Below, one piece after another: positions 1 through 4,552 of a stretch of DNA of 7,380 nucleotides. The stretch spans positions 1-7,380 of the forward strand of contig JAJYXX010000429.1 of NCBI GenBank assembly GCA_021801545.1, written 5' to 3'. Every line of letters begins with the position of its first letter. Within the stretch, counting starts at the first letter, position 1. The stretch is from Chloroflexota bacterium. GTDB lineage: Bacteria; Chloroflexota; Limnocylindria; Limnocylindrales; CSP1-4. A program made the position numbers and the translations under genes. The notes beneath the pieces are model-generated. The model saw nothing but the letters and a program-made list of their open reading frames with translations. It was not told the DNA's origin and did no database searches.

Positions 1-937
1 ACGGGCTCGGGTTCACCCGACGGAGGGCGCGATAGAGGGCGATCCCGTCGAGCGGCCGGCCGGTCCCGTCGCGCGGCAGCTCGATCGACTGGCGGCGGGC
101 GAGCACGACCTGGATCGCCTCGCCGGCCGCGATCGCGTCCTTGGCGACCTCGACCGCGTGGATGTACTCGTCGCGGCCGAGGCTCGTCTCGACCTGGACC
201 TCGCTGAGCGGCAAAGCCCCCGAGGCGGGTGTCGAGCCGGACACCGAGGCGCCGCGGGCGGGCATCGAAGCGCCCCCATCGAGCTCGGCGGCGCTCGGCC
301 GGGCCGTTCGCTCGAGGGCCTCGAAGATCGCCCCCTCGGCGACGCGATAGCGGCCTTCGAGGTCCGGCGCCTCGGTGTGGAGCGAGGCGATCGCGCTCAG
401 GGTGTGGGTCAAATGGTCGAAGACGAGAACGAGGTCGGTCTCGATGAACGACGCGAGCGGGACGTCGACCGGGTCGCGCTCCGGCAGCGGGACGGTCGGC
501 TCGAAGACCGAGACGGCGTCGTAGGCGAGGGCACCGACGGCGCCGCCGGTGAAGCGGGGCATCCCTTCGACCGGGGCGACGCGGCGACGCGGGACGAACC
601 GGCGGAGCGCGGCCAGCGGGTCGTCGGCCGGGGCGGTGTCGATCGGCAGGTCCGGCTCCCAATCCCGGACACCGACCGGGCGCGACTGGACGCGGGCGAA
701 GCCATCCCGGACCTCGAGCAGCCGCCGCGGGCCGACACCGAGGAAGCTGTAGCGCCCGAGCCGCTCGCCGCCCTCGACCGACTCGAGCAGGTATGCCGGC
801 CGGCCGTCGTCGAGTCGGAGGAACGCCCCGATCGGGGTTTCGAGATCGGCGTCGCGGGTCGCGCGCAGGAGGATCGTGTCGGCGGTACCGGCCAGGCGCT
901 TCGCCTGGCCGAGACTGAGCGGATCGATGAGTGGCAT
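1..937 (-). CDS. trpE: Anthranilate synthase component I (partial, N-terminal part)
   Basis: Anthranilate synthase component I converts chorismate to anthranilate, using ammonia from the TrpG glutaminase subunit; this is the first committed step of tryptophan synthesis in the cytosol. The frame opens at ATG 937 with MPLIDPLSLGQAKRLAG and stays open to base 1, giving about 312 residues of a protein normally near 500. The N-terminal domain contains PAYLLESVEGGERLGRYSFLG; the LLES stretch is the known tryptophan feedback-binding signature of TrpE. The chorismate-binding domain begins near SLGRDEYIHAVEVAKDAI and continues through AGEAIQVVLARRQSI to LYRALRRVNPSP, the familiar 'QvvLsqR...lYraLR..NPSPY' block. 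The catalytic C-terminal third lies beyond the left edge. A GGAGG at 952-948 lies 10 bases before the ATG. The Trp T-box directly upstream independently supports the assignment. PabB (aminodeoxychorismate synthase) is the only serious alternative and is unlikely given LLES and the T-box. Confidence 0.95.
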   Translation of the reverse strand, partial: MPLIDPLSLGQAKRLAGTADTILLRATRDADLETPIGAFLRLDDGRPAYLLESVEGGERLGRYSFLGVGPRRLLEVRDGFARVQSRPVGVRDWEPDLPIDTAPADDPLAALRRFVPRRRVAPVEGMPRFTGGAVGALAYDAVSVFEPTVPLPERDPVDVPLASFIETDLVLVFDHLTHTLSAIASLHTEAPDLEGRYRVAEGAIFEALERTARPSAAELDGGASMPARGASVSGSTPASGALPLSEVQVETSLGRDEYIHAVEVAKDAIAAGEAIQVVLARRQSIELPRDGTGRPLDGIALYRALRRVNPSP

Positions 938-996
938 CTTCCAGTGGCCTCCGGGACCGGCGGTTCGTCGGGCTCGCTGCTCGCAGTGCCGGCCCG

Positions 997-1035
997 AGAA
1001 TCAGAACGACCTTTCGTCTCCAGGACGAAAGGCCG
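997..1035 (-). terminator. T-box attenuator terminator hairpin
   Basis: On the minus strand CGGCCTTTCGTC (1035-1024), loop CTGGA, then GACGAAAGGTCG (1018-1007) form a 12-bp stem with one G-U pair, followed by TTCTGATTCT. The U-tract is weak but the position just after the T-box core, and the overlap of its 5' arm with the antiterminator, are typical. When tRNA-Trp is charged this hairpin should stop transcription before trpE. Confidence 0.88.
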
Positions 1036-1313
1036 ATGCCCTCCGCGGTGCCACCCTCATTCGGCGATGCCGCACTCACCTGACCGACGGGTCGGGACCC
1101 AGGTGTGTGCACCCGGCCGATCGGCGCTGCCCGCTATCGCTGGCGCTCTGCGCCGGAGCCTACTGGTCGGGCGGCTCGTCCGCCATTCGTTCGGTCCGGA
1201 GGCTCCCGGGTCCATTCACCGCCGTCGTCGCCCCGGTTTCCACCAGCCACCGGGTCTCTCTGCCGACGCGTCGACGGGTACTCGTCCCGATCATCGCCCG
1301 TTCTTCGTGATGT
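997..1313 (-). promoter_or_regulatory. T-box riboswitch, tRNA-Trp responsive, controlling trpE
   Basis: This leader RNA binds uncharged tRNA-Trp and lets transcription continue into trpE. Read on the minus strand, Stem I closes by CGGG (1289-1286) with CCCG (1210-1207). Its 5' side carries the AGTA loop-E element at 1282-1279. The distal part has the AGAGA bulge near 1259-1255 and the conserved GGTGGCTGGTGGAAACC apical region (1250-1235) between CCCGG and CCGGG arms. The 3' side of the specifier loop reads GTGAATGGACC, placing the specifier codon TGG at 1214-1212, followed by the usual A. The 14-base T-box core, here AGGGTGGCACCGCGG, is at 1057-1043. Its TGGC bulge ends in C, which pairs with a G discriminator, as bacterial tRNA-Trp has. 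GAGGG of the T-box can pair with CCTTTC at 1032-1027, the 5' arm of the terminator, so antiterminator and terminator exclude each other. The T-box to ATG distance is about 105 bases. The Stem II/III region between 1206 and 1058 was not resolved. Confidence 0.95.
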
Positions 1314-1320
1314 GGCGCGA

Positions 1321-1350
1321 AGTATGAGCGCCGCCCGCCGAGCGTGTCAA
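1321..1350 (-). promoter_or_regulatory. Promoter of the trpE T-box transcript
   Basis: On the minus strand a perfect -35 hexamer TTGACA (1350-1345) is followed by an 18-base spacer and a -10-like CATACT (1326-1321). A start about seven bases later, near 1313, falls just before the T-box Stem I, which is where a T-box transcript should begin. Confidence 0.7.
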
Positions 1351-1354
1351 GCGA

Positions 1355-1391
1355 AGGTACTCGTTCGTGCCGTAGGTACTCGTTCGGCACG
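1355..1391 (-). promoter_or_regulatory. Direct repeat plus dyad upstream of the trpE promoter (possible operator)
   Basis: Two identical 13-base copies of CGAACGAGTACCT (minus strand; 1367-1355 and 1386-1374) lie 19 bases apart, immediately upstream of the -35 box. The outer copy sits inside a perfect 7-bp inverted repeat, CGTGCCG (1366-1372) and CGGCACG (1385-1391), with 12 bases between arms. The arrangement next to a promoter suggests a regulator site, in addition to the T-box. A related ACGAGTACC also occurs inside T-box Stem I at 1285-1277, so part of the similarity could reflect local duplication of leader sequence. No regulator is identified. Confidence 0.4.
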
Positions 1392-1511
1392 TCCGGTCCA
1401 CAGCGACGCCCGGGAGGCCAACCAAGCCGACAGGTGGCGGGGACGCGGGTGTGCGGGTCTCCGAGGCGCGGGCGTGTGCCAAGGGACAGCGGGAAGCATG
1501 CGGGTTCGACA

Positions 1512-1546
1512 ATCCTCGTCAATGTGCGGACCCGGAACGCTATCCA
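1512..1546 (+). repeat. 35-bp interspersed element, copy 1
   Basis: It starts ATCCTCGTCAATGT, has a 12-base middle (GCGGACCCGGAA) and ends CGCTATCCA. The first 14 and last 9 bases are identical to copy 2 at exactly the same spacing; the middle resembles that of inverted copy 3 (9 of 12 bases). No coding or RNA role was recognised. Confidence 0.65.
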
Positions 1547-1625
1547 CCTCGCGTCGCCGGATCTGCGGCTGGCGGGGCGGCTGGCTGGGCCCGAACTGGC
1601 CGATTCCGACCTGACTGCCCGGCCC

Positions 1626-1660
1626 ATCCTCGTCAATGTTCCGGGGCAGTGCGCTATCCA
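1626..1660 (+). repeat. 35-bp interspersed element, copy 2
   Basis: Same orientation as copy 1, 114 bases further on. The ends ATCCTCGTCAATGT and CGCTATCCA are conserved perfectly while the 12-base middle is different. With the inverted copy 3 it makes a 12-bp perfect inverted repeat (TCCTCGTCAATG at 1627-1638, CATTGACGAGGA at 1746-1757) bounding about 131 bp. Confidence 0.65.
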
Positions 1661-1723
1661 GTCTCGGACGGCCGTTTCGAGGCCGCCCGAGCACCTGCGG
1701 ACCGACCGCTGTGGATGGGCCTC

Positions 1724-1758
1724 CGCGTAGTGTTCCCCGGCCGCGCATTGACGAGGAA
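1724..1758 (-). repeat. 35-bp interspersed element, copy 3 (inverted)
   Basis: Read on the minus strand it begins TTCCTCGTCAATGC, continues with GCGGCCGGGGAA and ends in CACTACGCG, a diverged form of the CGCTATCCA end seen in copies 1 and 2. It is the opposite orientation to copies 1 and 2. Confidence 0.55.
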
Positions 1759-1787
1759 AGCCGGCTGATGGGCGGGGAACGACGGCG

Positions 1788-1853
1788 CGGCGATCGTCCG
1801 ATCGGGCTCGCGGCGATCGTCCGATCGGGCTCGCGGCGATCGTCCGATCGGGC
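1788..1853 (+). repeat. 23-bp tandem repeat, 2.9 copies
   Basis: Two exact copies (1788-1810, 1811-1833) of a 23-base unit starting CGGCGATCGTCCGATCGGG, and a third copy of 20 bases (1834-1853). Each unit has two CGATCG palindromes separated by TC. They lie about 160 bases before the cupin start codon. The periodicity is near two helical turns, as for a repeated protein-binding site, but simple slippage duplication explains it equally well. Confidence 0.75.
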
Positions 1854-2013
1854 GTGCAACGTTCCGGCCGGTGGATCGGGCCGGGTCCCGGCCGGCCGCC
1901 GCCTGCGCCGACCCGCGCCGGTCGGTCCTGGGATCAGGGACGGATCCGGACGCCGACGCGAGGCGGCCCGGCTCGGCCCGAAGGCGCAGAATCGCGGCCG
2001 AGGAGGCGCACCA

Positions 2014-2340
2014 GTGACCGACTATCAGCTCTTCCACGATCTGCGAGCCGAAGTGACGATCCCCGACCACGGGATCCTCAGCCGCACGATTTACAGCGAC
2101 GATCGACTGGCCGTCACGATCTTCGGCTTCGACGCCGGCCAGGAGCTCTCCGAACACACCTCGACGAAGGCCGCGATCATCGAGATCCTCGAGGGCGAGG
2201 CGAGGATCCTCCTCGGCCAGGATGACCACGCGGCCGGCCCGGGGACGTGGATCCACATGCCGGCCGGGCTGCGCCACGCGATCGAGGCACGGACGCCGGT
2301 CGTCATGCTCCTCATCCTCCTCAAGGACGACGCCGGCTGA
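2014..2340 (+). CDS. Small single-domain cupin protein
   Basis: This 108-residue protein is one cupin beta-barrel. Cupin motif 1 is seen as GQELSEHTSTKAAIIEILEG (residues 42-61). Of the usual H-x-H metal ligands only H48 is present, with Ser at position 50; E57 is a candidate for the motif's glutamate. Motif 2 is GTWIHMPAGLRHAI (77-90), with H88 as the last candidate ligand. Small cupins of this kind bind a metal or a small ligand and include dioxygenases, isomerases and sensors; the substrate cannot be named from the sequence. No signal peptide is seen, so it is cytosolic. The GTG start at 2014 is chosen because AGGAGG (2001-2006) sits seven bases before it; the same frame is open further upstream but without cupin-like sequence. 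It stands alone, facing away from trpE and converging on the toxin gene with only 41 bases between the stops. Confidence 0.85.
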   Translation: MTDYQLFHDLRAEVTIPDHGILSRTIYSDDRLAVTIFGFDAGQELSEHTSTKAAIIEILEGEARILLGQDDHAAGPGTWIHMPAGLRHAIEARTPVVMLLILLKDDAG

Positions 2341-2381
2341 CGGAGGTCCGTGCGCCGCCGGCGGTGTCATGGATCACGGCC

Positions 2382-2996
2382 TCAGGGCCCGGGAAGGACC
2401 CGGATGCCGAAGCGCCTGGCGACCTCTCTGACGGTGCGGTCGTCGACCGGATCGTCCGCGAGGACCGGCCAGTCGCGCTCCCCCGCCTCCCCGAACACGG
2501 CGATCCCCACCAGACGAGAGGTCGGATCGTGCCGCAGGTGGTAGCGGATCCCTTCGAAGCCCGCCCTGGCGAATGCGCCGGCCCACGCCTGCGATCGCTC
2601 GTAGTCCGACGTCGAGCCGAGCTCGGCGGTCACGCCGAACATGGCGGCGCGCTCGTTCAGCAGGTCGGCAAGGCGGATCGAGCGCGGAGGGCGCACGCGG
2701 GCGATCCTGCGCGCCGTGATCTCCGCCTCCGGGATCAGCCCGCCGGCGAAGCCGCGGAAGACCTCGATGAAAGCGCCGATCGGGTCGTCGGCGAGATAGC
2801 AGGTCCCGGCCGGGGCGGGCAGGTCGAACCGCTGAGTGAGGTCCGAGTTGAACCACCAGGGCTCGACCCTCGCGCGGTGGATCCGGACCCGTGGGCCACG
2901 AAGGCGGAACGAGGGAAACCCCGAGAGGTCGGCCGGAGGCGGACCCTGCGGGTCGCCGGCGCGCGGGCGTGATCGGATCGCCACCCGCCCAGACAC
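2382..2996 (-). CDS. RES-domain toxin of a Xre-RES (MbcT-like) toxin-antitoxin pair
   Basis: The 204-residue protein has the RES fold region from about residue 36 to 170. RIHRA carries the conserved Arg (R41), followed by PWWF and GTCYLADDPIGAFIEVFRG with Tyr67 and Glu78. Then come STSDYERSQAWAGAFARAG and GIRYHLRHDP. RES toxins are related to ADP-ribosyltransferases; studied members such as MbcT destroy cellular NAD+ and are held inactive by the partner antitoxin. The third family residue, the serine usually found in a 'GIxYxSR'-type stretch, is Leu154 here, so full activity is not certain. Translation starts at GTG 2996, four bases after the antitoxin stop, with no strong ribosome-binding site, suggesting translational coupling. 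The antitoxin-then-toxin order is the normal one for this family. The 35 residues before the domain are Arg/Pro-rich and may not all be translated. Confidence 0.85.
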   Translation of the reverse strand: MSGRVAIRSRPRAGDPQGPPPADLSGFPSFRLRGPRVRIHRARVEPWWFNSDLTQRFDLPAPAGTCYLADDPIGAFIEVFRGFAGGLIPEAEITARRIARVRPPRSIRLADLLNERAAMFGVTAELGSTSDYERSQAWAGAFARAGFEGIRYHLRHDPTSRLVGIAVFGEAGERDWPVLADDPVDDRTVREVARRFGIRVLPGP

Positions 2997-3000
2997 CGCC

Positions 3001-3507
3001 TCAGTGAGCGAGCTCCGACGCGGTCCGGCGAGCGGCTTCGATCACGAGCGCGTCGGCGCCGCCCGAATGCAGCCAATCGGCAGGCGTCCGGTCCTCAAGG
3101 AGGTCCTGCGGGCTCATGAACCACGAGGCGATCGTCAGCTCGTCCACGTCGGCTCGTGCGAAGGCAGAGAGAATCGCCTCGAGCGCCCCCAGCGGTCGCC
3201 CGGCCGCTGAGAACTGGAACGCCGGGAAGAGGAGACGACCGTCGGTCCCGCGGATGGCCAGCAGTCGCCGGCGCCTCACGAAGTCGCTGACCGCCTGCCG
3301 TGTGCCGACGCCGAGCAGCTGCCGAACCTCCTCCGTGGCGAGCAGCCGCCCAAGGTGGCGTCGCCAGAGGACGTCTGCGGCAGCCAGGATCGCGGCACGA
3401 CGGCCGAAAGCGCCGGGGTTTTCGAGTCCCGGCTCCCGGTCGATCTCGAGTCGCGTCAAGGTCTCGCGGAACGCGCGAGTTGCCCTCGGCACCGCATCAA
3501 CGGACAT
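3001..3507 (-). CDS. Xre/MbcA/ParS-type antitoxin
   Basis: The predicted 168-residue protein has two parts. Residues about 57-100 look like a helix-turn-helix with a short wing: EEVRQLLGVGTRQAVSDFV, then RRRLLAIRGTDGRLLFPAFQF. Residues about 103-165 match the C-terminal toxin-binding region of MbcA/ParS/Xre antitoxins: LGALEAILSAF, then SWFMSPQDLL, TPADWLHSGG and ADALVIEAARRTASEL. Its job is to bind and neutralise the RES toxin encoded four bases downstream, and probably to repress the operon. I chose ATG 3507 rather than an in-frame ATG at 3546. The latter lies within the overlapping TTGACA elements, whereas 3507 lies six bases after a -10 box and would be the first base of a leaderless mRNA. 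The extra 13 residues (MLDRFPVRRYGSV) show no domain. Confidence 0.85.
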   Translation of the reverse strand: MSVDAVPRATRAFRETLTRLEIDREPGLENPGAFGRRAAILAAADVLWRRHLGRLLATEEVRQLLGVGTRQAVSDFVRRRRLLAIRGTDGRLLFPAFQFSAAGRPLGALEAILSAFARADVDELTIASWFMSPQDLLEDRTPADWLHSGGADALVIEAARRTASELAH

Positions 3508-3551
3508 GACCGAACCGTATCTCCGGACCGGGAACCTGTCAAGCATGTCAA
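3508..3551 (-). promoter_or_regulatory. Promoter of the toxin-antitoxin operon, with doubled TTGACA
   Basis: Minus strand: -35 TTGACA at 3542-3537, a 17-base spacer, then TACGGT at 3519-3514 as the -10 box. Six bases later the ATG (3507) would be the transcription start. A second TTGACA at 3551-3546 makes a direct repeat, CTTGACA at 9-base spacing, which may be an antitoxin binding site overlapping the -35. Confidence 0.6.
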
Positions 3552-3641
3552 GTGGGCAACCGAACGGAGGAACTGCCAGGAACGCGCCCGGAGTTCGGGA
3601 AGCGCGGCCGCCACGACCAGCTCACCTCGGCGATGACGTCG

Positions 3642-3671
3642 GGACCGGCCGCTGTGGCAGGCGGCGGGTCC
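3642..3671 (-). terminator. GC-rich hairpin directly after tRNA-Ser
   Basis: Minus strand GGACC-C-GCCGC, 8-base loop, GCGGC-C-GGTCC: two 5-bp helices around a C-C mismatch, starting two bases after the tRNA CCA end. There is no U-run, so it may stop transcription inefficiently or only mark the tRNA 3' processing boundary. Confidence 0.4.
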
Positions 3672-3672
3672 G

Positions 3673-3758
3673 TGGCGGAGAGGGTGGGATTCGAACCCAC
3701 GAGGCTTTCGCCCGGCGGTTTTCAAGACCGCTGCCATCAACCACTCGGCCACCTCTCC
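3673..3758 (-). tRNA. tRNA-Ser (anticodon UGA)
   Basis: The 86-base gene folds as a class II tRNA. The acceptor arm is GGAGAGG (3758-3752) with CCTCTCC (3683-3677), followed by discriminator G and an encoded CCA (3675-3673). The D arm has GCCGAGTGGTTGATGGC, and the anticodon loop CTTGAAA puts TGA at 3724-3722. The long variable arm CGGGCGAAAGCCTCG is characteristic of serine tRNAs, and the T arm is GTGGGTTCGAATCCCAC. It reads UCA and other UCN codons. It lies on the same strand as serS but is separated from it by the restriction-modification operon. Confidence 0.97.
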
Positions 3759-3770
3759 GCGGTCATCGTC

Positions 3771-3776
3771 AGGATA
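3771..3776 (-). promoter_or_regulatory. Possible -10 box for tRNA-Ser
   Basis: TATCCT on the minus strand, 12 bases before the mature tRNA 5' end. No -35-like hexamer is visible at 16-18 bases upstream, so the call is weak. Confidence 0.35.
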
Positions 3777-3949
3777 GCAGCGGCCCGCGACCAGGCCGCT
3801 CGATGACCCCGCCGCCGGCCGGCCTCGTCGAGCCGGGCGGCCCCCAGCCTCGGTGGGGCCCGCTTGACGACGACGGTGCCCGCGATGAGTTCGTGCCGTC
3901 ACCCACGGAACCACCTCGCGATCCCAGGATGATGGCGACCACAAGCTTG

Positions 3950-3955
3950 TAGACT
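3950..3955 (+). promoter_or_regulatory. -10 box for the restriction-modification operon (leaderless)
   Basis: TAGACT lies exactly six bases before the GTG at 3962, so transcription would start at the start codon itself. No clear -35 is seen at the expected distance (3927-3932 reads GGATGA). There is no ribosome-binding site before this GTG, which fits a leaderless mRNA. Confidence 0.5.
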
Positions 3956-3961
3956 GGCGCC

Positions 3962-4552
3962 GTGGTGGACAGGCAGGGCGCCGAACGACGACCGACGATG
4001 AGCCGCGACCCGGGCCCCGGCACGCGCACCAACACCATCGGCCACCCGGTCGAGCGGATGCTCAACGCGAGCGCGCGAGACATCCTGGACGCGCTGGAGA
4101 ACGGCTTCCGAGCCCGGGCGGACCTCAAGGGCAAGCTGGCCGAGCTGTTCATGAGTCGGCACCTGGACGAACTCCAACGAGCGGACGAGGTCGAACGCTA
4201 CGAATGGTTCGACCAGGACGGGGTCCCCGACTTCACGGTATGGCTGACCACGGGACGCATCATCACGATCGAGGTGAAGAACGTCCGGAGCGGTGCCGGT
4301 TCTCTGCGAGTCGAAACCCAGAAGACACGGGCCAGCAAGGGCGACCCGATGAGCCGATTCTACAGGGCCGACCAGTTCGACGTCCTGGCCGCTTGCTTGT
4401 ACAACCGCACCGGGCGGTGGGAATATCTCTTCGCGAAGCCGGTCGAGCTGAGGCGCGCACGGACGGACGCGCGGTACCTCGAGCCGCTGCAGCCGATTCC
4501 TTCACCGGTGACAGCTCCGTGGCACGAGCGACTGCTAGATACGCTCTCATGA
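3962..4552 (+). CDS. Type II restriction endonuclease, PD-(D/E)XK fold
   Basis: This 196-residue protein is predicted to cut DNA at the site protected by the adjacent methyltransferase. The catalytic signature is clear: GVPDFTVWLTTGRIITIEVKN, with P89-D90 and E104-V-K106, the PD-x(n)-(D/E)XK metal-binding triad. An upstream helix, KGKLAELFMSRHL, supplies E61, the glutamate often seen in this fold. After the triad comes VETQKTRASKGDPMSRFYR, rich in basic and polar residues and a reasonable DNA-contact region, then FDVLAACLYNRTGRWEYLFA, a core strand-helix. The length is normal for a small homodimeric type II enzyme. It does not resemble PvuII endonuclease, whose catalytic segment is different (ND...ELK), although the partner methylase does resemble M.PvuII; I cannot name the family or the recognition site. 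The GTG start follows the -10 box by six bases; an in-frame ATG at residue 13 is an alternative. It overlaps the methyltransferase by four bases. Confidence 0.82.
   Translation: MVDRQGAERRPTMSRDPGPGTRTNTIGHPVERMLNASARDILDALENGFRARADLKGKLAELFMSRHLDELQRADEVERYEWFDQDGVPDFTVWLTTGRIITIEVKNVRSGAGSLRVETQKTRASKGDPMSRFYRADQFDVLAACLYNRTGRWEYLFAKPVELRRARTDARYLEPLQPIPSPVTAPWHERLLDTLS

Larger units (their letters stand above)
1392..2000. other. Repeat-rich intergenic region without a convincing gene
   Basis: Open frames here are long only because the DNA is GC-rich; their translations are Arg/Pro/Ser-rich, show no domain and have no good ribosome-binding site. The region holds three copies of a ~35-bp element (1512-1758) and a 23-bp tandem repeat (1788-1853), listed separately. 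It also holds two perfect dyads ahead of the cupin gene: GGCCGGG-T-CCCGGCC (1879-1893) and CCGACC-CGCGCC-GGTCGG (1908-1925). These could be operators, or the second a small hairpin in the cupin leader. I see no clear promoter for the cupin gene. Confidence 0.6.

Noticed and set aside
158..1327. 389-residue open frame on the plus strand
   Set aside because: It runs antisense across trpE and the T-box, is Arg/Asp/Gly-rich without a domain, and has no ribosome-binding site. It is a by-product of GC-rich codon use.
1788..1853. CRISPR-like array
   Set aside because: The 23-base units are contiguous with no spacers.
1347..1859. 170-residue open frame on the minus strand in the repeat region
   Set aside because: It is interrupted by nothing but is low-complexity, covers repeats and shows no domain; its only pattern (IDED) comes from the 35-bp element.
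1636..2013. N-terminal extension of the cupin protein
   Set aside because: The extra 126 residues are Arg/Gly/Pro-rich, cover the tandem repeat, and the GTG at 2014 has a well-placed AGGAGG.
3673..3700. Phage or island attachment site at the tRNA-Ser 3' end
   Set aside because: No second copy of the tRNA 3' end and no integrase gene are present in the window.
3839..3860. GGCCCC...GGGGCC hairpin between tRNA-Ser and the endonuclease gene as a terminator
   Set aside because: The 6-bp stem has no U-run on either strand and no gene ends nearby; such palindromes are frequent in DNA this rich in GC.
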